A stretch of 64,000 nucleotides of DNA from RFXV01 sp038150465 (GCA_038150465.1 JAYOTP010000001.1:57866-121865), one strand, 5' to 3'; shown: positions 52,160 through 61,835, numbered from the stretch's first letter. Notes: generated from the sequence alone by a model not told the origin. Translations and numbers: made by a program.

Positions 52160-52955
52160 TCAGGGCCAGAAAGAGCGTCAGGCTCCCAACCACAAAGCAA
52201 TAGATGGAAAAATAGACCAGCTTGCTGCGGCGCACCAAATGGATCATCCACCTGCAGGCAAAAAGCCCGCTGATGAAGGCGGCTGCAAATCCAACGGCCA
52301 GAGCAGATAGTTCTCCATCTCCCGAAGCCACCGTTCCGCCAAAGAGATCCTTAAGGTCCAGTATGAACTTGCCCAGTATGAGCGGAACCACCATGAGAAA
52401 GGAAAACTGGGCGGCTTTCGCCCGATCGATGCCCAAGAGGACCGATGTGGATATGGTCGCGCCCGAACGGCTGATGCCCGGCAGGATGGCAATGGCTTGG
52501 GCGATGCCAATGAGTACCGCGTTCACAAAACCCACTTCTTTGTCTGTATTCTTTGCCTTGTCGGCCAGAAAAAGCAGAAGGCCGGTCAGCAAAAGCATTC
52601 CACCGACCAAAACGAGTTGGCCGCCGAACAACTGCTCGATCTGCTCTTCAAAGAGCAAGCCGACCGCTGCTGCTGGTATCATGCTCAGAATGATCTTCAC
52701 TGAATACTGTGTTTCCTCATTCCATGAGAAGGAGAACAGTCCGCGGAAAAGCGTACCGATCTCTTTCCTGAATACGATGATGGTGCTCAAGGCCGTAGCT
52801 GCATGCATGACCAAAGTGAACAGCAAACTCTCTTCGGCCTCCAGATCGTCTCCAAACAGCGCCTTGCCCAGTTCGAGGTGGCCGCTGCTGCTGACAGGAA
52901 GGAATTCGGTGAGCCCCTGGATGATCCCGAGGAGAAGCGCCTCGATCAGATTCAT
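52152..52955 (-). CDS. uppP: Undecaprenyl-diphosphatase UppP (BacA)
   Basis: Integral membrane phosphatase that recycles the lipid carrier for cell-wall synthesis and can confer bacitracin resistance. The 267-residue protein has about eight helices. The two catalytic motifs are GLTEFLPVSSSGHLELG near the N-terminus and LPGISRSGATIST in the second half. It overlaps the DUF3098 stop by 4 bp and truB by 8 bp, so the genes are translated as a unit. Confidence 0.95.
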   Translation of the reverse strand: MNLIEALLLGIIQGLTEFLPVSSSGHLELGKALFGDDLEAEESLLFTLVMHAATALSTIIVFRKEIGTLFRGLFSFSWNEETQYSVKIILSMIPAAAVGLLFEEQIEQLFGGQLVLVGGMLLLTGLLLFLADKAKNTDKEVGFVNAVLIGIAQAIAILPGISRSGATISTSVLLGIDRAKAAQFSFLMVVPLILGKFILDLKDLFGGTVASGDGELSALAVGFAAAFISGLFACRWMIHLVRRSKLVYFSIYCFVVGSLTLFLALNA

Positions 52956-53173
52956 TTCGAACGGGTCATGATGGCGTACAGCTCCATTCCAAAACCGGAA
53001 AGCACAAGGATGGGCGCAATGACCAGCCTGCGGGTATTGAATATGGCATCGTTGAAGACCGCGGGGTCGTCAGATCCGCCACCGGCCATCAATACATAAC
53101 CGGCCGCGATGAGCAGCAGGCCAGCGATCATGAACACATAGTTGCGGCGTCCGAAAATGAAGGTGTCTTTCAT
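52952..53173 (-). CDS. DUF3098 small membrane protein
   Basis: A 73-residue protein with two helices (about 14-30 and 50-68) joined by a short loop, opening with DTFIFGRRNYVFMIAGL and matching the DUF3098 family. The family is found in Bacteroidota, typically between ftsX and uppP as here, which suggests a link to division or wall synthesis, but no function is known. It starts 6 bp after the ftsX stop and overlaps uppP by 4 bp. Confidence 0.88.
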   Translation of the reverse strand: MKDTFIFGRRNYVFMIAGLLLIAAGYVLMAGGGSDDPAVFNDAIFNTRRLVIAPILVLSGFGMELYAIMTRSK

Positions 53174-53179
53174 GGGAAA

Positions 53180-54058
53180 TCAGTAGTAGAGTTGATCCGT
53201 CTTCAGGCTTAAATAACGCCGAACGGCAAAATAAGTACATATCAAAGAGATGAGCAGGCCGGTCACGAACAACGCGCCCAATGTGGCTGCATAGTGCCAG
53301 GGCATCATGATCTGCTGCAGTTCGGGCAGTTGAGAAAAAAGGAGCGACAAAAGACCAGCGAGGAGTGCAGCGGAAACCACCGCTCCGAGCAATCCGTGGA
53401 GGGCACTTCTCTTCAGGAAAGGCTTTCGAATGAAACCGGGGGTGGCACCCACCAACTGCATGGTCTTGATCAGGAATCTTCGGCTGTAAATGGCCAGCCG
53501 AATGGAACTGTTGATCAACGAAATGGAGATCAGAAGCAGGAGGATGCTGGCGAAGATCAAACCCATCCCGATCCGCTTGATGTTCTCGCTCATCAGGGCC
53601 AGCAGCGGCTTGTCGTAAAGCACATAGTCCACATATTCCAACGCATCCAGATCGTTCTCGATGCGTATCAATTGCCCGGGGGTAACGTATTCGGCATGCA
53701 GACGAAGATCGAAGGCCGCTTGCAGTGGATTGTAGCCCAGAAAGGAAATGAAATCCTCTTCGAGCTGCTGTGTGAGTTCCTTGGCCGCTTCATCTTTTGA
53801 GACAAAGCGCACGCTCTTCACGTAACTGGCCAGGGCCAGTTCCTTCTGCATGGTCATTCGGTCAAGCTCTGAGATGTCTTCCCTTAGGATGATCTGAACG
53901 GCAAAGTTCTCCTTCACCATGCGCGCCACCTGTCCGGCGTTCAGCAAAAGCAGCTGCAGCACACCCAACAGAAACAAGACCAAGGAGATGGAAACCACGA
54001 CCGAGGCATAGGAGCTCCTCAGCCGCCGGCGATTGAATTTATCCGATCCTGCAGACAT
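53180..54058 (-). CDS. ftsX: Cell division protein FtsX
   Basis: Permease-like subunit of the FtsEX complex that controls wall hydrolases during division. The 292-residue protein has an N-terminal helix (about 22-44), a large periplasmic domain (about 45-165) and three C-terminal helices (about 170-192, 224-248 and 260-283). Family motifs are FAVQIILREDISE and TMQLVGATPGFIRKPFL. ftsE, encoded next to ftsX in many bacteria, is not adjacent. The ATG at 54058 is chosen because a -7 box ends just 5 bp upstream. It is divergent from leuS. Confidence 0.92.
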   Translation of the reverse strand: MSAGSDKFNRRRLRSSYASVVVSISLVLFLLGVLQLLLLNAGQVARMVKENFAVQIILREDISELDRMTMQKELALASYVKSVRFVSKDEAAKELTQQLEEDFISFLGYNPLQAAFDLRLHAEYVTPGQLIRIENDLDALEYVDYVLYDKPLLALMSENIKRIGMGLIFASILLLLISISLINSSIRLAIYSRRFLIKTMQLVGATPGFIRKPFLKRSALHGLLGAVVSAALLAGLLSLLFSQLPELQQIMMPWHYAATLGALFVTGLLISLICTYFAVRRYLSLKTDQLYY

Positions 54059-54063
54059 GCGGT

Positions 54064-54071
54064 CAAAATTA
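54064..54071 (-). promoter_or_regulatory. -7 box for ftsX-DUF3098-uppP-truB
   Basis: On the minus strand TAATTTTG matches TAnnTTTG and ends 5 bp before the ATG at 54058, implying an almost leaderless mRNA. On the other strand a weaker box TACTTTCG (54109-54116) is placed to serve leuS. Confidence 0.6.
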
Positions 54072-54142
54072 GCGAAACCCTTTTCCTCGGGATGCAGAAC
54101 ACCAATTGTACTTTCGCAGGGTTCAAAAAGCACATGTGCATC

Positions 54143-56917
54143 ATGGAATACTCGCCCTCAGAGATCGAAGGCAAATGGCAGAAAATGTGGGCGGAGCAGG
54201 AGCTGTTCAAGGCCACTGAATCCAGTGAGCGGCCAAAATTCTATGTACTGGACATGTTTCCCTATCCCTCTGGAGCCGGACTTCATGTAGGGCATCCATT
54301 GGGCTATATTGCATCGGACATCGTCTCGCGCTACAAGCGACACCGCGGATTCATGGTGCTTCACCCCATGGGCTACGATTCCTTTGGTCTTCCCGCCGAG
54401 CAATACGCCATCAAGACCGGGCGGCATCCGGCAGATACGACCCGGGAGAATGTGGCCCGCTACAGAGAGCAGCTCGATGCCTTGGGCTTTTCATTCGATT
54501 GGTCGCGGGAGGTACAGACCTCGGATCCCGCCTTCTATCGCTGGACCCAATGGATCTTCCTCAAGCTCTTTGATTCTTGGTACGACAGCGATCTGGATAA
54601 GGCACGACCGATACAGGAACTCGTGGAATGGCTCGAAAAGAACGGAAGCAAAGGGCTTTCCGCAGCCGGGGGCACGGAAGAGGAGATCGGTCCGGAGCAG
54701 TGGAGCGGAATGAGTGAAGAGGAGCGCTCCGACTTTCTGCAGCACTACAGACTGGCCTATCGTTCCGATGCCTTTGTCAACTGGTGCCCTGAACTCGGGA
54801 CCGTACTGGCCAATGACGAAGTGAAAGATGGGTTTTCAGAGCGAGGCGGTCATCCGGTGGAGCGCAAGAAAATGACGCAATGGAGCCTGCGCATCACCGC
54901 CTATGCAGAGCGCTTGCTGAAAGGGCTGGATACGATCGCATGGAGCGAATCCCTCAAAGAATCTCAAAGGCACTGGATCGGACGGTCGGAGGGCGCTCGC
55001 TTGCGCTTTTCCGTGCAGCAGTCGGACGATACGATCGAAGTATTTTCCACCCGACCCGACACCCTCTACGGGGCTACTTTCCTGGTCCTGGCACCTGAAC
55101 ATGAAGGCGTCTCCCAGTGGACGACCGAGGAGTGTAAAGAGCAAGTCGATGCTTACAGGAAAGAGGCGGCTCGGCGTTCGGAAAGAGAGCGAATGAGCGA
55201 AACCAAAAGAGTAAGTGGGGTCTTCACTGGATCCTATGCCCTTCACCCGCTCACCAAGGAGCCCATTCCCATCTGGGTGGCCGATTATGTGCTGGCCGGC
55301 TACGGTTCGGGCGCAGTGATGGCCGTCCCGGGACACGATGCACGTGACCATGCATTTGCCCAAAAGTTCGGCCTTCCCATAGTGGAAGTGGTGGCAGGTG
55401 GAGATGTCCAAAAAGAAGCTTTTGAGAGCAAGGAAGGAGCTCTTGTCAACAGTCCGCTCATCGATGGGCTGAATGTGGAAGAGGGAAAGAAAAAGATGCT
55501 CGACATTCTCGAAGCCGAGGGGCTTGGACAGAGAGAAGTGCAATACAAACTGCGCGATGCCGCCTTTGGACGACAGCGCTACTGGGGCGAACCCATTCCC
55601 ATCTATTACGAGCAGGGCATTCCAAAAAAGGTACGCGATGAACACCTGCCGCTAGAACTCCCAGAGGTGAGCAGTTTTTTGCCCACCGAAGACGGAGATC
55701 CGCCGCTGGGCAATGCCCAGCATTGGTCCTACCTGCCCGAAAAAGGCGTTGTTCCGAACGGAGAGGGGCATCCCATTGAATGTACCACCATGCCCGGTTG
55801 GGCAGGATCGAGTTGGTACTGGCTGCGCTATATGAGCCCGAATGCGCAAAACGGATTTACAGAGCCACAAGCCGAAAACTATTGGCGATCGGTCGATCTG
55901 TATTTCGGCGGAGCGGAACACGCCACCGGACATCTCCTCTATTCGCGCTTTTGGCAAAAATTCCTGAAAGACCTCGGATGGGTCGGCTCGGAAGAACCTT
56001 TCGAACGCCTGATCAACCAGGGCATGATCTTGGGCACCAGTGCAATGGTCCACCGGATAGAAGGCGAAGACCGATTGGTATCGGCCGGGCTGAAAGATTC
56101 CTATACGACCACGCGCCTGCACGTGGATGTTTCCCTGGTCGAGAACGGTCTGCTGGATACCGAAGCGCTCAGGAAATGGCAGCCCGATCTTGCTCAGACC
56201 GAATTCATTCTCGAGGACGGGGTCTTCAAGGTGGAAGAAGAGGTGGAGAAAATGTCCAAGCGCTGGCACAACGTGATCAATCCGGACGATGTGGTGGCCC
56301 AATACGGCGCCGATTGTCTGAGGATGTACGAGATGTTCCTCGGTCCGCTGGAACAACACAAACCCTGGAATACCCAAGGAATGAGCGGTGTGCAGGGCTT
56401 TCTGAGAAAGCTGTGGCGCCTGACCGTCGGGGACTGGAGCGAAGATGAACCGACCAAAGAAGAATGGAAGTCGCTCCACAAGACGATCAAAAAGGTCACC
56501 GAGGACATTGAGCACTTTTCGTTCAACACGGCCGTGAGCACTTTCATGATCTGCGTCAATGAATTACACAGCCTGAAGTGCACCAAGCGCAAGGTGTTCG
56601 AACCACTGTTGATCGCCCTTTCTCCTTTCGCGCCGCACATCACGGAAGAACTCTGGCATCTGCACGGGAACGATTTCAGTGTCAGTCAGGAAAGCTGGCC
56701 GGAATGGGACGAAAAGCATCTGCAGGAATCAACGGTCGTCTACCCCGTCTCCTTCAACGGAAAGACCCGCTTCACACTCGAGCTGGCGAAAGATCTTTCG
56801 AAGGAAGAGATCGAGAAGGCCGCCATGGCCGATGAGCGATACGCCCAATATGTCCAGGGCAAAACGGTCCGAAAAGTAATCGTGGTTCCGGGTAAGATCG
56901 TCAACATCGTTTTGTGA
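54143..56917 (+). CDS. leuS: Leucyl-tRNA synthetase
   Basis: Class I synthetase charging tRNA-Leu, 924 residues. The HIGH-type motif is in PSGAGLHVGHPLGYIA (about residues 42-57), the editing domain has STRPDTLYGATFLVLAPEH, and the catalytic KMSKR is in EKMSKRWHNVINPDDVVAQ (about 706-724). A segment of about 30 residues (GSKGLSAAGGTEEE onward, about 172-205) inserted after the HIGH domain is typical of Bacteroidota enzymes. The ATG at 54143 fits the family start; the frame is open further upstream through the promoter. Confidence 0.96.
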   Translation: MEYSPSEIEGKWQKMWAEQELFKATESSERPKFYVLDMFPYPSGAGLHVGHPLGYIASDIVSRYKRHRGFMVLHPMGYDSFGLPAEQYAIKTGRHPADTTRENVARYREQLDALGFSFDWSREVQTSDPAFYRWTQWIFLKLFDSWYDSDLDKARPIQELVEWLEKNGSKGLSAAGGTEEEIGPEQWSGMSEEERSDFLQHYRLAYRSDAFVNWCPELGTVLANDEVKDGFSERGGHPVERKKMTQWSLRITAYAERLLKGLDTIAWSESLKESQRHWIGRSEGARLRFSVQQSDDTIEVFSTRPDTLYGATFLVLAPEHEGVSQWTTEECKEQVDAYRKEAARRSERERMSETKRVSGVFTGSYALHPLTKEPIPIWVADYVLAGYGSGAVMAVPGHDARDHAFAQKFGLPIVEVVAGGDVQKEAFESKEGALVNSPLIDGLNVEEGKKKMLDILEAEGLGQREVQYKLRDAAFGRQRYWGEPIPIYYEQGIPKKVRDEHLPLELPEVSSFLPTEDGDPPLGNAQHWSYLPEKGVVPNGEGHPIECTTMPGWAGSSWYWLRYMSPNAQNGFTEPQAENYWRSVDLYFGGAEHATGHLLYSRFWQKFLKDLGWVGSEEPFERLINQGMILGTSAMVHRIEGEDRLVSAGLKDSYTTTRLHVDVSLVENGLLDTEALRKWQPDLAQTEFILEDGVFKVEEEVEKMSKRWHNVINPDDVVAQYGADCLRMYEMFLGPLEQHKPWNTQGMSGVQGFLRKLWRLTVGDWSEDEPTKEEWKSLHKTIKKVTEDIEHFSFNTAVSTFMICVNELHSLKCTKRKVFEPLLIALSPFAPHITEELWHLHGNDFSVSQESWPEWDEKHLQESTVVYPVSFNGKTRFTLELAKDLSKEEIEKAAMADERYAQYVQGKTVRKVIVVPGKIVNIVL

Positions 56918-56999
56918 TCATTGAAAGAAGGCCTGGACGTCTTCCTGAACTTGGTCCGCGTTTTGCTCCATTCTCGGAGAAATCGATGAACTTGGACCT

Positions 57000-57827
57000 A
57001 TGAGAACGCTCGTCTTTTTGCCCGCGCTTCTTTTGCATCTCGCCTCCCTGGCCCAGCTGCCAGAGCATCGCTCGGCTGCCGAGCAGATGGATGGCCAAAA
57101 GCGCATCCAAACCTTTACGAAAGGGCAGGACGCTTTTGGGGTGGGAGAATTCCTCAAGTACAAGATCCGCTATGGACTGCTTCAGGCTGGAGAAGCAGAG
57201 CTGCGGGTTTCCCGCAAGGTCGAGCGCAGTGGCCGCACATTGCTGCATATGGTGGGTACGGGAAGAACAGTCGGAATGGTCGATGTCTTCTTCCCGACCC
57301 GTGATCGCTACGACACCTATATGGACGCCTCTGCTCTTCGGCCTGTGGAATTCATACGCGATGTGGACGAGGGCGGCTACATCATCAAAAGACATATTCA
57401 CTTCGATCCAGAGGCCGGAACCGCTAGAGATGATCTGGACGGCCGCGATACGGTATATCAACTGCCCGAACGGGTTCAGGACATGCTTTCTGCCTTTTAC
57501 TACGCCCGAACAGTGGATGCCCGGGATCTGAAGGTGGGCGACATGATCCCGATCGATATTTTCATCGACCATGAGGTCTTTCACTTCCACCTGCAATTCC
57601 TCGGACGGGAAAACGTACGCACTCGTTTTGGGAAATTGCGCTGCCTGAAGTTGATGCCCGTTGTTCAATCTGGACGCGTGTTCAACAAAGAAGAAGGAAT
57701 GACCCTATGGGTGAGCGACGACCAGAACAAGATCCCCGTGAAGTTAAAAGCCGACTTGCGTGTCGGATCGGTGAAGATCGAATTGAACGATTACCGTAAA
57801 CTCGCACATCCTGTCCGTTTCCGTTGA
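57000..57827 (+). CDS. DUF3108 periplasmic protein
   Basis: A 275-residue exported protein with a signal peptide (1-19, ending SLAQ) and a DUF3108 domain. Typical features are FLKYKIRYGLLQAGEAEL at its start, HMVGTGRTVGMVDVFFPTRDR, and EEGMTLWVSDDQNKIPVKL near the end. The beta-rich fold is thought to act in the periplasm, but no activity is known. It lies 82 bp after leuS and 24 bp before the tryptophan 2,3-dioxygenase gene on the same strand. Confidence 0.88.
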   Translation: MRTLVFLPALLLHLASLAQLPEHRSAAEQMDGQKRIQTFTKGQDAFGVGEFLKYKIRYGLLQAGEAELRVSRKVERSGRTLLHMVGTGRTVGMVDVFFPTRDRYDTYMDASALRPVEFIRDVDEGGYIIKRHIHFDPEAGTARDDLDGRDTVYQLPERVQDMLSAFYYARTVDARDLKVGDMIPIDIFIDHEVFHFHLQFLGRENVRTRFGKLRCLKLMPVVQSGRVFNKEEGMTLWVSDDQNKIPVKLKADLRVGSVKIELNDYRKLAHPVRFR

Positions 57828-57851
57828 CTCGGCTGAACCAAACCACTGACC

Positions 57852-58847
57852 ATGGAATCCAACAAGCCCCCTGGAGCAAATAAGGAAGAGATACAGAAGC
57901 GTATTGAGCTTTTGGCCGAAAAGTATCAGGCCTCGGGCCAGGAGCTGATCGACTACCTCGATGGCTTGCTGCATGCAGATTATCTGACGTATTGGGATTA
58001 TGTGCACCTGGATACCCTTTTGAGCCTTCAAACACCGAAGACGAGCATTCCGGATGAGCCGATCTTCATCATGTACCATCAGATCACGGAGCTCTACTTC
58101 AAACTCTCTTTGCACGAACTCGAGCAGATCGCTTCGGCCGAGCAGTTGGAAGCCAATGCCTTGCTGGAAAAAGTGCAGCGGATCAACCGCTATTTCGGTG
58201 CCCTCACCCATTCCTTCGGCGTGATGGAAAAGGGCATGGACCGAAAGCAGTTCCTGGATTTCCGGATGTCGCTGATACCGGCCAGTGGCTTCCAGTCGGC
58301 GCAATACAGAATGATCGAGATCCACGCTACAGACTTCGTTCGGCTCTTGCACAAGGACCAGCGGGAAAAGTGGGCCAGTGCAGAAGAGGACATCCCCGCA
58401 ATGTTCGAGCACATCTATTGGAAGGAAGGAGCCATCGTGGCCAAAACGAAAGAAAAGACCCTGACCCTTCGTCAGTTTGAAAAGAAATACAGCGATGAAC
58501 TGATCCGACTCGCGCAGCGGGTACAGGGCCGGACGCTTCGTTCCATTTACCGCAAACTGGCCGAAGGATCAGCAGAGCTGGATGAACTCAAGAATGCCCT
58601 TCGCACCCTCGATCTTCAGGTCAATGTGAACTGGCCTTTGCAGCACTACAAAACAGCTGTTGCCTATTTGGCGGCACGGCCAAACGACATCCGCTCCACC
58701 GGTGGAACAAATTGGCAACAATATCTCCCACCGCGTTTTCAAAAGCGCATCTTTTTCCCTGAGCTTTGGACGGAAAAGGAACAGGAGGAATGGGGAAAGA
58801 GTTGGGTGGAAGACACCCTGAGCGAGCTTCGCGGACAGCAGCAGTAG
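57852..58847 (+). CDS. Tryptophan 2,3-dioxygenase family protein
   Basis: Haem enzyme that opens the indole ring of tryptophan to N-formylkynurenine. The 331-residue protein shows TYWDYVHLDTLLSLQ, the active-site helix FIMYHQITELYFKLSLHE (about residues 73-90), RMSLIPASGFQSAQYRMIE, and STGGTNWQQYLPPRFQKR near the C-terminus. No other kynurenine-pathway gene is close by. It sits between the DUF3108 and M23 peptidase genes (gaps of 24 and 12 bp), so an envelope-linked context is likely, but the meaning is unclear. Confidence 0.9.
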   Translation: MESNKPPGANKEEIQKRIELLAEKYQASGQELIDYLDGLLHADYLTYWDYVHLDTLLSLQTPKTSIPDEPIFIMYHQITELYFKLSLHELEQIASAEQLEANALLEKVQRINRYFGALTHSFGVMEKGMDRKQFLDFRMSLIPASGFQSAQYRMIEIHATDFVRLLHKDQREKWASAEEDIPAMFEHIYWKEGAIVAKTKEKTLTLRQFEKKYSDELIRLAQRVQGRTLRSIYRKLAEGSAELDELKNALRTLDLQVNVNWPLQHYKTAVAYLAARPNDIRSTGGTNWQQYLPPRFQKRIFFPELWTEKEQEEWGKSWVEDTLSELRGQQQ

Positions 58848-58859
58848 ATCCATCGGTCC

Positions 58860-60119
58860 ATGAACTGGGTTAAGGCCTTCTATCTCATCGGGATTCCGTG
58901 CTTTCTCCTGCATGCCTGCGGCACAGATGCGGTGCAAACTGCAGATGATGGCCCGTCTGAGGAAGAACCGCCGAAAAAACCTAAAATGGAATTCGGCCTG
59001 GTCGTCGATTCCCTGGAGCACAGCACCCACAGCATTCGTTTTGGCGAAACCTTCTCCGGCATACTCGATGCCGCGGGCGTCGATCGGCAGACCCAATTCC
59101 GCATTCAATCGATGGGATCAGAGGTGTTCGATCCGGCGCGCATTCAGGAAGGAAAGACGATCCACTTCTACCGCTCTGTACAGGACAGTGTCCAGGGGGT
59201 TCGTCACATGGTCTACGCCGAAAGCGCCCTGACCTACGTGCGCATCGATCTAAAAGACAGCCTGCTGGTGCAGCGCATCCAAAAGGAAGTTCAGGTTCGG
59301 GAACGCATTCTGAGCACCTCGATCCGTTCCTCTCTCTACGAAGACCTTCTGAAGGACGGAGGGTCGGTCGATCTCGCTCTGAAGGTGGCCGATCTCTACG
59401 CCTGGAGCATCGACTTCTTCCGGCTGCAAAAGGGCGATGCACTCGTTGTGGCCTACGACGAACGATTTGTGGACGACAGCGTGCGCGTGGGTCTTGGGAA
59501 TATCCGCTTTGCCCGCTTCCGACATGCTGATAAGAATTTCGATGCCTACCGCATGGAGTCCGATGGCCGGCTGATCGACTACTACGACGAGGAAGGGCGC
59601 AGCCTCAGGAAAGCCTTTTTGAAATCGCCCCTCGACTTCTTTCGCATTTCCTCCCGCTTCAATCGAAGGCGGTTCCATCCCGTGCTCAAGCGGGTGAAAC
59701 CTCATCTGGGCACCGATTATGCCGCTCCCAAGGGAACGCCGATCCGCACGACGGCAGATGGCGTCATCTCCAAGACCGGTTACACCCGAGGAAATGGCAA
59801 CTATGTGAAGGTTCGGCATAACGGGACCTACAGCACCCAATACCTGCACATGAGCAAGATCAAAAAGGGCATCAGGCAGGGCGTTGCCGTGACCCAAGGC
59901 GATGTGATCGGTTATGTGGGAAGCACAGGTTTGGCCACGGGGCCACATGTGTGCTACAGATTCTGGAAGAACGGGCAGCAAGTGGATCCGCTCAAGGAAA
60001 AATTGCCGGAAGCCAAGACCATCGAAGAAGTCTATAAAGAGCCCCTGCGCCTGCTTTGTGATTCGGTCCGGCCGCAGCTCGACCGACTGATGGAAGAAGA
60101 ACTGGCCCGTTTGCCTTAG
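58860..60119 (+). CDS. M23 family peptidoglycan endopeptidase (lipoprotein)
   Basis: A 419-residue zinc endopeptidase of the M23/LytM family that cuts peptidoglycan cross-links. The N-terminus has a lipobox L-H-A-C (about residue 20). The middle (about 40-265) is an OapA/LysM-like all-beta region as in other large M23 proteins. The catalytic domain carries the zinc ligands in PHLGTDYAAPKG, and in YLHMSK and GPHVCYRFW. It is the last of a DUF3108-TDO-M23 run. Its stop overlaps that of the convergent recJ gene by 4 bp. Confidence 0.9.
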   Translation: MNWVKAFYLIGIPCFLLHACGTDAVQTADDGPSEEEPPKKPKMEFGLVVDSLEHSTHSIRFGETFSGILDAAGVDRQTQFRIQSMGSEVFDPARIQEGKTIHFYRSVQDSVQGVRHMVYAESALTYVRIDLKDSLLVQRIQKEVQVRERILSTSIRSSLYEDLLKDGGSVDLALKVADLYAWSIDFFRLQKGDALVVAYDERFVDDSVRVGLGNIRFARFRHADKNFDAYRMESDGRLIDYYDEEGRSLRKAFLKSPLDFFRISSRFNRRRFHPVLKRVKPHLGTDYAAPKGTPIRTTADGVISKTGYTRGNGNYVKVRHNGTYSTQYLHMSKIKKGIRQGVAVTQGDVIGYVGSTGLATGPHVCYRFWKNGQQVDPLKEKLPEAKTIEEVYKEPLRLLCDSVRPQLDRLMEEELARLP

Positions 60120-61825
60120 ACCGCCGGTACAGCAGCGCTTGGGCGTACATCTTTGATCATCAACTGAATGCTTTCCCTCCCGTTCCAAACGTTCAGGTCG
60201 AGTGTGAAGGCCACATCCAGCCGCTGTCCTTGTATCAGATCCCACTTCTCGCCCATTCCGAAGGCAATGCCGTCCAGTTCTATTCCACTTTCATCCCGCA
60301 ACTGAAGCTTCAGATGCTTTCCGCCCCCCACCTTTCGGGATCCACCGGTCTCCAACAAGCCAAAACAGGCAAAGACAGGTGTCATGTTTCCCGGACCGAA
60401 CGGGCCCATGCGCTGGAGCGAGTTGTAAAAGCGCCGGGAGATGGCCTCTGGAGCAAGCGGCAGATCGATCCACAGCGTGGGCACCCGCTGATCATCGGTG
60501 ATCGTTGAACGGACCTGCTCTTCAAACGCCGCTTTGAAAGATTCCAGCTGATCTTTTCTCAGGGTCATCCCAGCCGCAAAGGCATGTCCGCCGAATTGGA
60601 TGAGGTGTTCCTTGCAGCTATCAATGGCCGTATAGAGGTCGAATCCTTTCACCGAGCGGGCCGAACCCGCCAGCACATTTCCGGAGGCCGTAAGGACCAC
60701 CGTTGGGCGGTAATGGGTCTCGATCAGTCGGGAGGCGGCGATACCGATCACGCCCTTGTGCCAGCTCTCGCTGCAGACCACCGAGGTGTAGCGATCCTCC
60801 GTGCCCTTGAGCATCTCCAGTGCCTCACCGGTGATGTCCGCATCCTTGCTCCTGCGGCTCAGATTCAATTCGTTGATGTGGGTGGCTATGCGTTCGGCAT
60901 CCTCTTTTGAACCAGTGGTCAGGAGTTCCACGGCCAGCTGACCGTGCTCGATGCGTCCAGCCGCGTTGATGCGTGGTGCCAGCTGAAAAACCACCTCTTG
61001 AGTATTCCATTTTTTGCCCCTGTCCGACTGCTTCATCAATGCGCGGAGTCCAGTGCGTGGCGCCTCATTGATGATGCCGAGTCCCTTGTGCATCAGCGTG
61101 CGGTTCTCGCCCACAATGGGAACGATGTCGGCTGCAATGCTCACGGCCAAAAGGTCCGTCAGGGGATCGAGGTCCGACTCTTTCCAGCCCAAGCGTGGCG
61201 TCCACGCCTGCATGAGCTTGAAGCCCACGCCGCATCCGCTCAATTCCTTGAAAGGATATGGGCAATCCGAACGCTTCGGATCGAGTACAGCATGGGCCGC
61301 CGGCAATGTGGCACCGGGTTGATGGTGATCGCATATGATCATGTCCAGGCCCCATTCGGCTGCCTGCTCCACCACCTGATGTCCTTTGATCCCGCAGTCC
61401 AGCGCGATGACCAAGGAACAACCGCTCTCCCTGGCTTTCTCCATGCCCTTCAAAGAGAGGCCATAGCCTTCCGCATAGCGATCTGGGATATAGGTCAGGT
61501 GCTCGATCCCGCATCTCCTGAATACTTCGGAAACCAAGGAAACTGCTGTTGTCCCGTCCACATCGTAGTCGCCAAACACCATGACCTTTTCCCCTTCATT
61601 GCGCATGCGTTCCAGGCGCTCCACGGCTTTGTCCATGTCCTTCATCTGCATGGGGTCGTGCAGGGCATTGGTCTCGGGCAGGAAAAAGCGTTTGGCGCGC
61701 TCATAATCCGAGATGCCGCGCTGCAATAGGATCTTGGCCAGCTCCTCGCTGGTGCTGAGTTCTTTTTGAAGGCGAACCACCTGATCCGGGTCGGGTGCCG
61801 CCTGTAGTTTCCAGTTCATCTCCAT
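60116..61825 (-). CDS. recJ: Single-stranded-DNA exonuclease RecJ
   Basis: A 5'-3' exonuclease in recombination and mismatch repair, 569 residues. The DHH phosphoesterase motifs are MVFGDYDVDGTTAVSLV (about residues 76-92), IALDCGIKGHQ and MIICDHHQPGATLP. The DHHA1 segment with GGHAFAAGMTL lies in the second half, and a C-terminal OB-like domain follows. The length is typical. It is co-directional with the HAD phosphatase gene, which ends 10 bp upstream of its start. Confidence 0.95.
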   Translation of the reverse strand: MEMNWKLQAAPDPDQVVRLQKELSTSEELAKILLQRGISDYERAKRFFLPETNALHDPMQMKDMDKAVERLERMRNEGEKVMVFGDYDVDGTTAVSLVSEVFRRCGIEHLTYIPDRYAEGYGLSLKGMEKARESGCSLVIALDCGIKGHQVVEQAAEWGLDMIICDHHQPGATLPAAHAVLDPKRSDCPYPFKELSGCGVGFKLMQAWTPRLGWKESDLDPLTDLLAVSIAADIVPIVGENRTLMHKGLGIINEAPRTGLRALMKQSDRGKKWNTQEVVFQLAPRINAAGRIEHGQLAVELLTTGSKEDAERIATHINELNLSRRSKDADITGEALEMLKGTEDRYTSVVCSESWHKGVIGIAASRLIETHYRPTVVLTASGNVLAGSARSVKGFDLYTAIDSCKEHLIQFGGHAFAAGMTLRKDQLESFKAAFEEQVRSTITDDQRVPTLWIDLPLAPEAISRRFYNSLQRMGPFGPGNMTPVFACFGLLETGGSRKVGGGKHLKLQLRDESGIELDGIAFGMGEKWDLIQGQRLDVAFTLDLNVWNGRESIQLMIKDVRPSAAVPAV

Positions 61826-61835
61826 CGCCTTAATG

